Shown one piece after another: positions 34,462 to 43,376 of a stretch of 64,000 nt of DNA. Source of the stretch: an uncultured Lachnospiraceae bacterium. GTDB lineage: Bacteria; Bacillota; Clostridia; Lachnospirales; Lachnospiraceae. The position numbers and the translations under genes were made by a program. Location: the NCBI GenBank assembly GCA_910585465.1, contig CAJUEW010000002.1, positions 124,001 through 188,000 of the forward strand. Direction: 5' to 3'. The notes beneath the pieces are model-generated. The model was given only the letters and a program-made list of their open reading frames with translations. It did not search any database and had not been told where the DNA came from. How positions within the stretch are numbered: the first letter of the stretch is position 1; each line of letters starts with the position of its first letter.

Positions 34462-35578
34462 TAACAGGAAAGAAAAATGGAAAGCGTCGGGCATTCAGAA
34501 GCGGTTCTGCGTTTTTTTTCTGGCGGTATGCATGATGCTTCTGCCAATTCAGTCAAAAGCTGCCGATGCAGATGAGCGGATACTGGAGCAGTATCAGGAA
34601 TATCAGTCGCATTTTCAGTCTATTGAACGGCAGGAGGATGTGGAGGAGAATGGTTACAGGATTCTGGAGGAACAGGTTTTTCCTGTAGTATTTGAGTCCC
34701 TCTCGGAGGAGGAGCTGACCTTTATTCCGGCCATAGAAAAAACGTGGCACAGACTGGCTTTCTTTGTTGCCGATGCGCAGGGGGATATTTTGTACAAGTG
34801 TAACGAACTGGAAACCAATAACCTGATGCGCGGGCAGATGCTTCAGCCTGTAAGAGGGATTGCGGCAGTTTCCTTTACAGATGTAAACAGGGACGGACTG
34901 ACGGATATTATTCTGCTTACCAGGTGTGTGAACAGTACAGGGAATGATGCAGGTATTCCGTATAAAGTAGGAGATGTGCTTTTTCAGAAGGAAGGCACCT
35001 TTTACCGGGACTGGCGTATATCGGACAAGATTAACCGGTTTGGTATGAATAAGAGCGCCAACTGCATGATTTCTTTTGTGCGCGACGGGGAGTCCACAGA
35101 ATTTTTATACACAGCCACAACGTTGGATGAGCTGCTTTTGAATGGATTTTCGGTAATTGAGGAGCAGTGCTATACACGAAAATTTGAAAAGCTGGGAAGG
35201 CTGAAGGTAGTTCCCGGAACAGTCAGTATCTCCGTATATGATATTTTTATGATTTATCTGGTGAATGAACAGGGAAATATTGTCTGGAGCTTCCAGCCCA
35301 TGGGAGACTATGACAGTCTGTATTCTCTGAAGGGAATCAGCGGAAAGGATCTGGACGGCGACGGCATGAAAGATCTGGTGGTGCTGGCCAGATATACGCA
35401 GGAAGATTCGTCCGGAGAGTCCGGAGTGGAAAGCAGCTGTGCGATTTATTATCAGAGGACAGCCGGATTTGACATTGATACAGAGTTTGAAAAATATTAT
35501 CAATGTACAGAAGAGGATACTATGGAGGAGCTTGTACGGAAAATAAGAGAATACTGGGGATGGCAGGCGGAAGTATGA
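34439..35578 (+). CDS. Secreted protein with FG-GAP/VCBS-like repeats
   Basis: Protein of 379 residues from GTG 34439 (GGAGG three bases before it; TTG 34451 is an alternative). A basic start and hydrophobic run (FCVFFLAVCMMLLPIQSKAADA) give a Sec signal peptide, cut probably after SKA. Two calcium-loop-like repeats, FTDVNRDGLTDIILLTR and GKDLDGDGMKDLVVLAR, match FG-GAP/VCBS beta-propeller blades. It overlaps pucR by 23 bases and the following regulator by 4, so it is co-translated with a two-component system and may be its extracellular sensor partner. No enzyme motif is seen. Confidence 0.75.
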   Translation: MKKGLRNNNRKEKWKASGIQKRFCVFFLAVCMMLLPIQSKAADADERILEQYQEYQSHFQSIERQEDVEENGYRILEEQVFPVVFESLSEEELTFIPAIEKTWHRLAFFVADAQGDILYKCNELETNNLMRGQMLQPVRGIAAVSFTDVNRDGLTDIILLTRCVNSTGNDAGIPYKVGDVLFQKEGTFYRDWRISDKINRFGMNKSANCMISFVRDGESTEFLYTATTLDELLLNGFSVIEEQCYTRKFEKLGRLKVVPGTVSISVYDIFMIYLVNEQGNIVWSFQPMGDYDSLYSLKGISGKDLDGDGMKDLVVLARYTQEDSSGESGVESSCAIYYQRTAGFDIDTEFEKYYQCTEEDTMEELVRKIREYWGWQAEV

Positions 35579-36228
35579 TTAGAATTTTGATAGTAGATGA
35601 TGAGAAGCCAATTTGCGATTTGATCGATATGAATCTGTCGGCAGCAGGCTATTACTGTAAAAGCGTACAGGACGGTCTTGCGGCCATCGATCTTATTGAA
35701 AAAGAAGATTTTGATCTGATTCTCCTGGACATTATGCTTCCGGGGGCGGATGGATTTGATATTATGGATTATATCAGGCCCCTCAAGGTACCTGTTATTT
35801 TTATCACTGCAAAAAGCGATGTGCGGGATAAGGTGAAGGGGCTGAAGCTGGGTGCGGAGGATTATCTGGTCAAGCCTTTTGATATGCTGGAACTGGCGGC
35901 CAGAGTGGAGGTAGTGCTGCGCAGATTTCACAAAACGGAAAGTATTTTAAAGGCCGGAGATGTGACTGTGGATCTGGAGGCCCGCAAGGTGACCAGGGCA
36001 GGAAAGCCGGTGGTGCTTACTAACAAAGAATATGGGCTGCTGGTGCTCTTTATTCAGAACAAAAACGTGGCTTTATTTAAAGAGAATCTGTATGAGAAGG
36101 TCTGGAAGGATGAGTATTTGTCAGACAGCCGTACTTTGGAGCTTCATGTACAGAGACTGAGGCGGAAGATGGGATGGGAAAAAAATCTGGTAGCAGTGTA
36201 TAAGGTAGGCTACCGCCTGGAAATCTGA
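35575..36228 (+). CDS. OmpR/PhoB-family response regulator (second system)
   Basis: Protein of 217 residues from ATG 35575, which overlaps the upstream stop (ATGA) and gives the canonical start MIRILIVDDE. Receiver: Asp8/Asp9, phospho-acceptor Asp52 in LLDIMLPG, Lys100 in YLVKPF. Winged helix with LTNKEYGLLVLF and SDSRTLELHVQRLRRKM, ending YKVGYRLEI. An upstream in-frame ATG (35503) would add 24 unrelated residues. It partners the kinase 13 bases downstream. Confidence 0.93.
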   Translation: MIRILIVDDEKPICDLIDMNLSAAGYYCKSVQDGLAAIDLIEKEDFDLILLDIMLPGADGFDIMDYIRPLKVPVIFITAKSDVRDKVKGLKLGAEDYLVKPFDMLELAARVEVVLRRFHKTESILKAGDVTVDLEARKVTRAGKPVVLTNKEYGLLVLFIQNKNVALFKENLYEKVWKDEYLSDSRTLELHVQRLRRKMGWEKNLVAVYKVGYRLEI

Positions 36229-36241
36229 CAGGAGACATTTT

Positions 36242-37651
36242 ATGAAATTTTCCTATAAAATATTGTTTTGCTGCATTGTCACAATGGCTGCGGCATTTGG
36301 CGTTGGCGGATATTTTTTTATTAATGATGTATTTAAAGCCTCCATGGAGCGTGAAATCACACAGGCAATGGATGAAAGCAGTATTCTGCAGTTTGCCTTT
36401 GAGACAGCGGCGCTGAATATTCCATCCAAGTATGATATCCTTCAAAATTCTGTCATTGAAGAGATTGGCTCCAATCTGGAGAAAGGCGGACAGGGAACAG
36501 GCAGGCTTCTGAGACTTTCGGATGAGGACAGGACCGTTCTGTATGCCAGTGAGGGGTTTGTGGAGGATACAGCGTTGCTCCGCGCGGTAGAGGAGCAGAC
36601 ACGGGCCTATCAGGTTACCTGCGAGGATGACCATTACTTTATCCAGACAGGAACCATGCTGAATTCCCGGAATCGTATTTTGTACCTTGAGACTATGAGA
36701 GATGTAACGGAGGTATATGGGGAACGCTCCAGAGGATTTGCCGTGTATCGGAATATGACGCTCTTGATTCTGGTGTTCAGCTCTGTATTTATGTATTTTA
36801 TATCTTCCTGGCTGACAAAGCCCATAAGGCTTTTGACGCAGGCAACGAGAAAGATGACGGCAGGTGATTACAGCTACCGGGCGGAACAGGTAAGTCTTGA
36901 TGAGATGGGTCAGCTGACCCAGGATTTTAATCATATGGCAGGAGTACTGGAAGAAAATATTCATAAGCTGGAGGAGGAAGTGCGTGCCAGAGAGGATTTT
37001 ATCGCGGCATTTTCCCATGAACTGAAAACGCCGCTTACTTCTATTATAGGCTATGCGGATTTGCTGCGTTCCAGAAAGCTGGATGAAGAAAAGCATTTTC
37101 TTTCGGCAAATTATATTTACACGGAAGGGAAGCGCCTGGAGGCCATGTCTTTGAGGCTTCTGGATATCATCGTCAGTAAACGGTATGGTCTGGAGCTCCA
37201 GGATGCAGACGTGAGCCTGCTGTTCGGATATCTGAAGGATATTTATGAAGCCCAAGAGGATATTCATTTTGTATTTCAATATGAACCGGGACGGATTCCG
37301 GCTGAGATCGATCTTTTGAAAACTGTGCTTTTGAATCTGGCGGATAATGCCTGCAAAGCGTCCGAGCCCGGAGACATGGTAGAGGTTTTGGGAAGGAAAA
37401 CAGAGGAAGGCTATCTTTTCTCGGTGAAGGATTACGGAGTGGGAATACCTGAGGAGGAATGCCATAAAATTACAGAGGCATTTTACATGGTAGATAAATC
37501 CAGATCCAGAAGCCGCAACGGCGCAGGGCTGGGTCTGGCGCTCTGCGCGGAGCTTCTGAAGCTTCACAGAAGTACGCTTATGATAGAAAGTACACCTGGG
37601 AAGGGAAGCTGCTTCAGCTTCCGGATACCCTTTGGGAAAGGCGAAAGGTAA
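36242..37651 (+). CDS. Sensor histidine kinase with HAMP domain
   Basis: Kinase of 469 residues. Membrane segments lie near 10-30 and 165-187, enclosing an extracellular sensor of about 135 residues. A HAMP linker follows (SSWLTKPIRLLTQATRKMTAGDYSYR), then the H-box FSHELKTPLTS with His259, the N-box NLADNACKAS, and the G-boxes KDYGVGIP and NGAGLGLALC. Its stop overlaps the next ATG (TAATG). The sensor domain is unclassified; the overlapped secreted proteins on either side are candidate signal partners. Confidence 0.92.
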   Translation: MKFSYKILFCCIVTMAAAFGVGGYFFINDVFKASMEREITQAMDESSILQFAFETAALNIPSKYDILQNSVIEEIGSNLEKGGQGTGRLLRLSDEDRTVLYASEGFVEDTALLRAVEEQTRAYQVTCEDDHYFIQTGTMLNSRNRILYLETMRDVTEVYGERSRGFAVYRNMTLLILVFSSVFMYFISSWLTKPIRLLTQATRKMTAGDYSYRAEQVSLDEMGQLTQDFNHMAGVLEENIHKLEEEVRAREDFIAAFSHELKTPLTSIIGYADLLRSRKLDEEKHFLSANYIYTEGKRLEAMSLRLLDIIVSKRYGLELQDADVSLLFGYLKDIYEAQEDIHFVFQYEPGRIPAEIDLLKTVLLNLADNACKASEPGDMVEVLGRKTEEGYLFSVKDYGVGIPEEECHKITEAFYMVDKSRSRSRNGAGLGLALCAELLKLHRSTLMIESTPGKGSCFSFRIPFGKGER

Positions 37652-38481
37652 TGGAGCAGAAAAAAATGATATCGATATCTATGGCTGTGCTTTTGCCGGC
37701 AGTAGTTCTGGCATCGGTTCTGGGTCCGGAGCAGATTGCCCGGTATAAGGATAAAGCTACTTTAAACCAGATTATTGTGGAGGAATCGGACAGCGCAAAT
37801 GAGGGCTACCGTTATACATTAAGCAGCAATGAAAAGCTTTTTTTGCTGTCAAAGTGTCTGGAGCATCAGGCTCTTCAGGAAAATGAATTGAATGCCATGG
37901 CTCGCCCGGAGTCTTCGGACGTGGATTATGGAGAACTGATGGGTACCTATGCGTTTGTGATGAACCGCCAGGGACCTTCCGGAAGAGAAATTACAGATAA
38001 GGAAATTTTTCAAATCTGCAACCAGGAAATCAACATATTAAGAGAGCGGGGAGTTCTGCCTGACAAGGTAAGAGAAGTGGAACCTGCTTCTTACAGCGCA
38101 GTGCTTTATTCGGCGATTGATGTGCTGGAGCCTCAGAATAATATGTCAGTGTGGAAGGTGAGTCTTTCTACCAGCCAGCAGAACGCAGACAAAACAAATC
38201 GGCTGATCGATGCTTATATTGACGCAGTCACAGGCAGAATCTACGGATTTTATGTACGTACAGAAAGTACCTGGTCGGAGATGGAGCCGAAAAAGATGGT
38301 GGAATTATGGAGCGACTACCTGGGACTTACAGGGCTGACGGATTATGATTCCTCCAATCCTCTTCTTGAAACTACTCCTGATTTTGAAAAATATTGTTTT
38401 CCTGGTATAGAGGAGGGGAATACGATTGTCACGGTTGGATTTTATGAAGGAATTAATGAGCTTTTTTTAAAAATGATCTGA
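37651..38481 (+). CDS. Membrane-anchored or secreted protein of unknown function linked to the two-component system
   Basis: Protein of 276 residues with an N-terminal hydrophobic signal or anchor (MISISMAVLLPAVVLASVLG). I do not recognise a full family. The segment DAYIDAVTGRIYGFYVR looks like a PepSY-type repeat, found in extracellular inhibitors and regulators. Translation is coupled to the kinase gene by a one-base overlap. It likely acts outside the membrane, modulating the kinase or the cell wall. The product of the next gene, a peptidoglycan hydrolase, could be a target; that is inference. Confidence 0.65.
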   Translation: MEQKKMISISMAVLLPAVVLASVLGPEQIARYKDKATLNQIIVEESDSANEGYRYTLSSNEKLFLLSKCLEHQALQENELNAMARPESSDVDYGELMGTYAFVMNRQGPSGREITDKEIFQICNQEINILRERGVLPDKVREVEPASYSAVLYSAIDVLEPQNNMSVWKVSLSTSQQNADKTNRLIDAYIDAVTGRIYGFYVRTESTWSEMEPKKMVELWSDYLGLTGLTDYDSSNPLLETTPDFEKYCFPGIEEGNTIVTVGFYEGINELFLKMI

Positions 38482-38598
38482 CGGTGCCACAGCTTTTCTG
38501 CATTTTGGATTTGATATAAATATGATGCCACATTGATGCAAAAATTATGATATTTTGATGTTGCTCCCGGATATGCTTGGAGAAAAGAGGAGACCAGG

Positions 38599-38634
38599 CA
38601 GTCCGGGATACTTTTATATGGACTGCTTTGGAAA
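38599..38634 (+). terminator. Hairpin upstream of the amidase gene
   Basis: GCAGTCC and GGACTGC pair around a 16-base loop, followed by TTTGG. It is either a weak terminator for the two-component operon or a leader hairpin of the amidase gene, whose ribosome site (AAAGGAG) starts just after it. Confidence 0.45.
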
Positions 38635-38649
38635 AGGAGCAGAATACAT

Positions 38650-40122
38650 ATGAAAAAAACAGAATTGTATACGCCGGAAATGTATATAGAGCATATGGGC
38701 GCTTATTGTCACAGCCGGAGAGTCTGGAAAAGAGGGAAGGAAGGTAAAGCAGGCAGATACGCGGCAGCTCTTTTTCTGGCGGTTGCTCTGGGAATTATTA
38801 TAGGAGAGTATGCAAAAGACCAAAGAGTATTCCGGCCAGCGGCATCAGATGAAGAAGTGCAGATGATAAATTTGGTTTCCAGGGAAGAAGAGTGCCTGGA
38901 ACATACGGCGGCCAGGGTGATGCCTGTGAAAGAGGGGATGATTTTTCCGGAGGATATACCGGGGGTATTTGTGAAAAATCCGGCAGATACACTGGTAGTG
39001 CTCGATCCGGGGCACGGAGGCGCAGACGGAGGATGCTCCAGAAAAGGGATAGTGGAAAAGGATATTAATCTTCAGATTGCCTTTGCAGTAAAAGAAAAGC
39101 TTCAGACGCTTGGATATCAGGTGATGCTTACCCGGGATTCGGATCAGGCGCTTACGTTGGAGGAGAGGGTGAATATAGCGAATGGGAACCAGGCAGACAT
39201 TTATGTAAGTATCCATCAAAATGCCGATGAAGCGTCTGAGGCAAAGGGGATTGAGCTTTTATACAGCAGCCAGAATGAGGGTGAGGCCAGCGGAAGGCTT
39301 GCAAAGCTGATACATAAATATACGGTTGAAAATACCGGAGCCTCCGGACGGGAAATTATAAAGGAGGAAGGTCTTTATGTAATCCGGGAATGTGCCATGC
39401 CGTCATGTCTGGTGGAAACCGGATTTTTATCCAACCGTGCAGAATGCAGCAGACTGGCAGAACCGGAGTATCAGGCTCAGATTGCGGAAGGGATTGCATC
39501 TGGGATCGATCTGTTTTTTCATCCTAAGACCATGTATCTGACCTTTGACGACGGGCCGTCCGAGGAGAACACAGCTTTGATTCTGGACATTCTGAAGGAG
39601 CGGGGAATAAAAGCCACCTTTTTTGTGATAGGAGAAAATGTAAGAAAGCATCCGGATATTGCAAAGCGGATTGTGGAGGAAGGCCATACGATTGGAATTC
39701 ACTGCAACTGTCATGAATATGAGACGCTTTACAAGGATGCGGACAGCTATCTGAGAGATTTTCAGAAAGCATATGATACAGTAAAGGAGATTACCGGCGC
39801 GGACGCCAGATTATTCCGTTTTCCGGGAGGAAGCATGAATAATTATAATAAAGATGTTTATCAGGAAATCATTGAGGCAATGACAGAGCAGGGCTATATT
39901 TATTATGACTGGAATGCAAGCCTGGAGGATGCAGTGGGGAAGAGGGAACCGCAGACACTTATCCGAAATGCTGTTTCCAGCGCTCAGGGAAGGAAAAGAG
40001 TGGTGATGCTGGCACACGATGTGGTGCGCCAGACGGTGCTCTGTCTGGATGAGCTGCTGGAACAGTTTCCGGAATATCAGATGAGACCGCTGCTTGAGGA
40101 ATCGGAACCAGTACAGTTTTGA
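38650..40122 (+). CDS. Fusion of N-acetylmuramoyl-L-alanine amidase and polysaccharide deacetylase
   Basis: Protein of 490 residues. An N-terminal membrane anchor (about 38-56) is followed by an Amidase_3 domain (about 115-295): zinc His in VLDPGHGGADGG, Glu in GIVEKDIN, His in SIHQNA and catalytic Glu in CLVETGFLS. Directly after it comes a NodB-type deacetylase (about 298-480): MYLTFDDGPSEEN, zinc pair in GIHCNCHEY, RFPGGS, YDWN and the late His in MLAHDV. Both active sites look intact. It would cleave the stem peptide and remove acetyl groups from glycan at the cell surface. This domain pairing on one chain is uncommon. It converges on the ABC-F gene with a 5-base gap. Confidence 0.92.
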   Translation: MKKTELYTPEMYIEHMGAYCHSRRVWKRGKEGKAGRYAAALFLAVALGIIIGEYAKDQRVFRPAASDEEVQMINLVSREEECLEHTAARVMPVKEGMIFPEDIPGVFVKNPADTLVVLDPGHGGADGGCSRKGIVEKDINLQIAFAVKEKLQTLGYQVMLTRDSDQALTLEERVNIANGNQADIYVSIHQNADEASEAKGIELLYSSQNEGEASGRLAKLIHKYTVENTGASGREIIKEEGLYVIRECAMPSCLVETGFLSNRAECSRLAEPEYQAQIAEGIASGIDLFFHPKTMYLTFDDGPSEENTALILDILKERGIKATFFVIGENVRKHPDIAKRIVEEGHTIGIHCNCHEYETLYKDADSYLRDFQKAYDTVKEITGADARLFRFPGGSMNNYNKDVYQEIIEAMTEQGYIYYDWNASLEDAVGKREPQTLIRNAVSSAQGRKRVVMLAHDVVRQTVLCLDELLEQFPEYQMRPLLEESEPVQF

Positions 40123-40127
40123 CGGTA

Positions 40128-42053
40128 TTATGGCTCTTCAGAGAGGGAAAGCTGTTCCCATTCCTCGTAGAGGCTTTCCAGCTCTTTCTGGAGAGCTTCT
40201 TTTTCTTTGGATAACCGGATAACTTCAGAGGCATCCGTGAAAACTTCTTCTTTGGCAAGCAGCTCGTCTATTTCCTTATCCCGTGTTTCCAGTTCCTCGA
40301 TACGTGTCTCTGTACGTTTTAAATGATTTTGTTTTTTACGGATCTGGGCCTGCTGTTCCTTCTGCTGTTTCCAGTCCAGCTTTGCCCCGGACGGCTCCCG
40401 GGCAGCAGAACCTGAGGCGTCAGGAGAGGATGGGGTAAAGTTTGTCATGGTCTCTTTTTTTTCCAGATAATAATCGTAATTTCCGATATAATTGGTTAAG
40501 GACTGACCGGACAGCTCCAGAATCCGGGTGGCTGTTGTATTGATAAAATAGCGGTCGTGGGATACAAACAATACTGTGCCGGTGTACAGGTTCAGCGCAT
40601 TTTCCAAAATCTCCTTTGAAACAATGTCCAGATGGTTGGTAGGCTCGTCCAGAATCAGAAAATTAGCTTCCGAGAGCATAAGCTTTGCCAGGGAGACACG
40701 TCCCCGTTCCCCGCCGCTTAAATCGCCGATATGTTTAAATACATCATCGTTGGTGAACAGAAAAGCGGCCAGTACATTGCGGATTTTTGTATTTGTCAGG
40801 TCCGGATAGGCATCGGATATTTCTTCAAAGATTGTCTTTTCCATATGAAGGACATGGTGCTCCTGGTCATAATAGCCAATTTGTACATTGGAGCCAAGAC
40901 GGAATTTTCCGGAATCTGCAGGAAGGACATTGTTCAGTATTTTTAAAATAGTGGTTTTTCCGGTTCCGTTGCTTCCGATCAGCGCAACCCGTTCTCCTCT
41001 TTTAATTTCAAAACTTAAATCCGTAAACAGCGTCTGGGTCGGAAAGGCTTTGGACAGACCCTCCACAGTCAGAACGTCGCTGCCGCTGACAATGTGCGGT
41101 TCCAAGCTGATGCGCATGTCGGCGCGGACTTCCGTCGGCTTTTCCAGCACATCCATTTTTTCCAGCATTTTTTCCCGGCTCTCGGCCCGGCGGATGGACT
41201 TTTCCCGGTTGAAGGATTTTAATTTGGCGATGACCTCCTCCTGATGTCGGATTTCCTTCTGCTGATTCAGATAAGCCTGCATCCGGGCTTCCCGGAGCAT
41301 TGTTTTTTTCTGGGCATAGTCTGTATAATTTCCGCTGAAGGACGTCACATTTCCCTGATCGATTTCTATAATCTTTGTAACAACCCTGTTTAGAAAATAC
41401 CGGTCATGGGATACGATGATGACGGCTCCCTGATAATTCATAAGGAAGGTTTCCAGCCAGGTAATGGAGTTCATATCCAGATGGTTGGTAGGCTCATCCA
41501 ACATAATAATATCCGGGCCGGAAAGCAGAAGCTTGCCAAGGGAGACACGGGTTTTCTGGCCTCCGGATAAAGTGTCAACCTTTTTTCCGAAATCCTCCTG
41601 ATCAAAGCCCAGCCCTTTTAAAACTCCGGTAATTTCACTTTTCCATGCATAACCGTTTTTTTGTTCAAATTCATGGCTGAGTCTTGTATAGCTGTCCATA
41701 AGCTCCTGAAGCTCGTTCCCTTCTTTATGCTTCATGGAAAGCTCAATCTGGCGTATACGGGTTTCCAGATCCAATACATCCTGCTTGATAGTCAGAAGTT
41801 CATCAAATATGGTATTGCCGCTGGTCATCTCCTGATGCTGGGCAAGATAACCGATGGTCTTTCCGCGGGTAACAACAGTATGGCCTTCATCAGAGGGAAT
41901 TTCGTTCATAATAATTTTCAGAAGAGTGGATTTGCCGGCCCCATTAATTCCCACAATGGCGGCTTTTTCCCGATCCTCTATATGGAAAGAGGCATTTTTT
42001 AATACAATATGCTCTCCGAATGATTTACTGATATTCTGACATGCTAAAATCAT
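40128..42053 (-). CDS. ABC-F family ATPase
   Basis: Protein of 641 residues with two ABC ATPase domains and no membrane segments. Walker A motifs are GINGAGKST and GSNGTGKTT; signature motifs are LSGGQKTRVSLGKLL and LSGGERGRVSLAKLM; both Walker B regions end in LDEPTNHLD. The linker between the domains is charged and helical, and the C-terminus is a coiled coil rich in Lys and Glu (about 545-635). ABC-F proteins act on the ribosome (translation factors or antibiotic protection); this one is closest to the housekeeping YdiF/Uup group by architecture. Third gene of the tyrA-aroA unit, 36 bases after aroA. Confidence 0.92.
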   Translation of the reverse strand: MILACQNISKSFGEHIVLKNASFHIEDREKAAIVGINGAGKSTLLKIIMNEIPSDEGHTVVTRGKTIGYLAQHQEMTSGNTIFDELLTIKQDVLDLETRIRQIELSMKHKEGNELQELMDSYTRLSHEFEQKNGYAWKSEITGVLKGLGFDQEDFGKKVDTLSGGQKTRVSLGKLLLSGPDIIMLDEPTNHLDMNSITWLETFLMNYQGAVIIVSHDRYFLNRVVTKIIEIDQGNVTSFSGNYTDYAQKKTMLREARMQAYLNQQKEIRHQEEVIAKLKSFNREKSIRRAESREKMLEKMDVLEKPTEVRADMRISLEPHIVSGSDVLTVEGLSKAFPTQTLFTDLSFEIKRGERVALIGSNGTGKTTILKILNNVLPADSGKFRLGSNVQIGYYDQEHHVLHMEKTIFEEISDAYPDLTNTKIRNVLAAFLFTNDDVFKHIGDLSGGERGRVSLAKLMLSEANFLILDEPTNHLDIVSKEILENALNLYTGTVLFVSHDRYFINTTATRILELSGQSLTNYIGNYDYYLEKKETMTNFTPSSPDASGSAAREPSGAKLDWKQQKEQQAQIRKKQNHLKRTETRIEELETRDKEIDELLAKEEVFTDASEVIRLSKEKEALQKELESLYEEWEQLSLSEEP

Positions 42054-42089
42054 AAAAATTCTCCGTTCGTATACATACTGCCTTTCATA

Positions 42090-43367
42090 TTATTTGATTA
42101 AATCTTTTAAATCCTCATAAAATCTTGGATAGCTGATCTTCACGCAGTCAGCTCCCAGGATTTCTGTTTCCCCGTCCGAAGCCAAAGCCGCGACAGCAAA
42201 GGTCATGGCGATTCGGTGATCCAGCCTGCTGTCAATAACGGTTCCATGGAGCGGATAGCCGCCTTCAATGATCATACCGTCCTCGGTGGCCGTAATATGA
42301 GCGCCCATAGCAGACAGATTTTCAACCATTACCTGAATGCGGTTGGATTCCTTCACCTTTAATTCCTGCGCGTCCTTAATAACAGTCGTCCCCTCTGCGA
42401 AGCAGGCCAGAGCAGCCACCACCGGAAGTTCATCGATTAATGTCGGAATCATGTCTCCCTCCACAGTGATTCCGCGAAGGGTGCTGTGACGGACAAGCAG
42501 ATCAGCTGCGGGCTCACCGCTTTCGCTGCTTCTGTTTAAAAGGGTAATGTCAGCGCCCATGTCCCGGCAGACCCGCAGGATGCCGTCCCGGGTCGGATTG
42601 ATGCCCACATTCTGAATGAGGATTTCCGCGCCGGGAATGATAAGTCCTGCGGCGATAAAATAAGCGGCGGAGGAAATATCCCCCGGTACTTTGATTTCCC
42701 GGGCAGTGAGCCTTGACCCCGGCAGAATGGTAACAGTGGTGTCCTCGCTTGTGAGTTCTGCGCCAAAATGCTTCAGCATAATCTCGGAATGGTTTCGGGA
42801 CAGACAGGGCTCCGTCACACTGGTGGGACTGTCTGTATAGAGCCCTGCCAGCAGGATACAGGATTTGACCTGAGCAGAAGCTACTTTGGAGACATAGCGG
42901 ATACCATGGAGCAGTGAGCCTTGAATATGAAGCGGTACACAGCCGTTGCCGTTCAAACTTTTCAGCTGTGCTCCCATGAGAGAGAGCGGATCAATAATCC
43001 GCTTCATGGGACGGGACTGAATGGACGAATCTCCCGTTAATTCTGAAGTAAAATTCTGACCTGCCAGAATACCGGAGATCAGCCGCGCGGTAGTTCCGCT
43101 GTTGCCCACATCCAGCCGGGACACGGGAGCAGTCAGGCCATACAGGCCTCTGCCGTGAATAAGAGTTTCCTCTGCGTGATTTTCAATCTGAATTCCCAGC
43201 CTGCGGAAGCAGTCAATCGTGGACAGACAGTCTGCTCCCTGAAGGAAATTAGTAACCTTTGTGGTTCCCTCGGAGATTGCTCCGAGCATAACGGAACGAT
43301 GGGAAATACTTTTATCTCCCGGAATTATGACAGTACCTTTGCATGTGTTTGCTCTTGAAAATTTCAT
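42090..43367 (-). CDS. aroA: 3-phosphoshikimate 1-carboxyvinyltransferase (EPSP synthase)
   Basis: Protein of 425 residues. It joins phosphoenolpyruvate to shikimate-3-phosphate in aromatic amino-acid synthesis. Signature regions: PGDKSISHRSVMLGAI near the N-terminus, LDVGNSGTTARLISGIL, QSRPMKRIIDPL and the C-terminal KESNRIQVMVENL with SRLDHRIAMTFAVA. Length is standard. It is co-transcribed with tyrA (9-base gap). The N-terminal LFLQGADCLST region is variable and gives no sign of the glyphosate-insensitive class with certainty. Confidence 0.95.
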   Translation of the reverse strand: MKFSRANTCKGTVIIPGDKSISHRSVMLGAISEGTTKVTNFLQGADCLSTIDCFRRLGIQIENHAEETLIHGRGLYGLTAPVSRLDVGNSGTTARLISGILAGQNFTSELTGDSSIQSRPMKRIIDPLSLMGAQLKSLNGNGCVPLHIQGSLLHGIRYVSKVASAQVKSCILLAGLYTDSPTSVTEPCLSRNHSEIMLKHFGAELTSEDTTVTILPGSRLTAREIKVPGDISSAAYFIAAGLIIPGAEILIQNVGINPTRDGILRVCRDMGADITLLNRSSESGEPAADLLVRHSTLRGITVEGDMIPTLIDELPVVAALACFAEGTTVIKDAQELKVKESNRIQVMVENLSAMGAHITATEDGMIIEGGYPLHGTVIDSRLDHRIAMTFAVAALASDGETEILGADCVKISYPRFYEDLKDLIK

Positions 43368-43376
43368 AACGGACTC

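Noticed and set aside
36077..37567. 496-codon open frame on the minus strand
   Set aside because: It lies wholly antisense to the HAMP histidine kinase, whose H, N and G boxes are all intact. The minus-strand translation has no recognisable domain and odd composition (many His, Arg, Cys).
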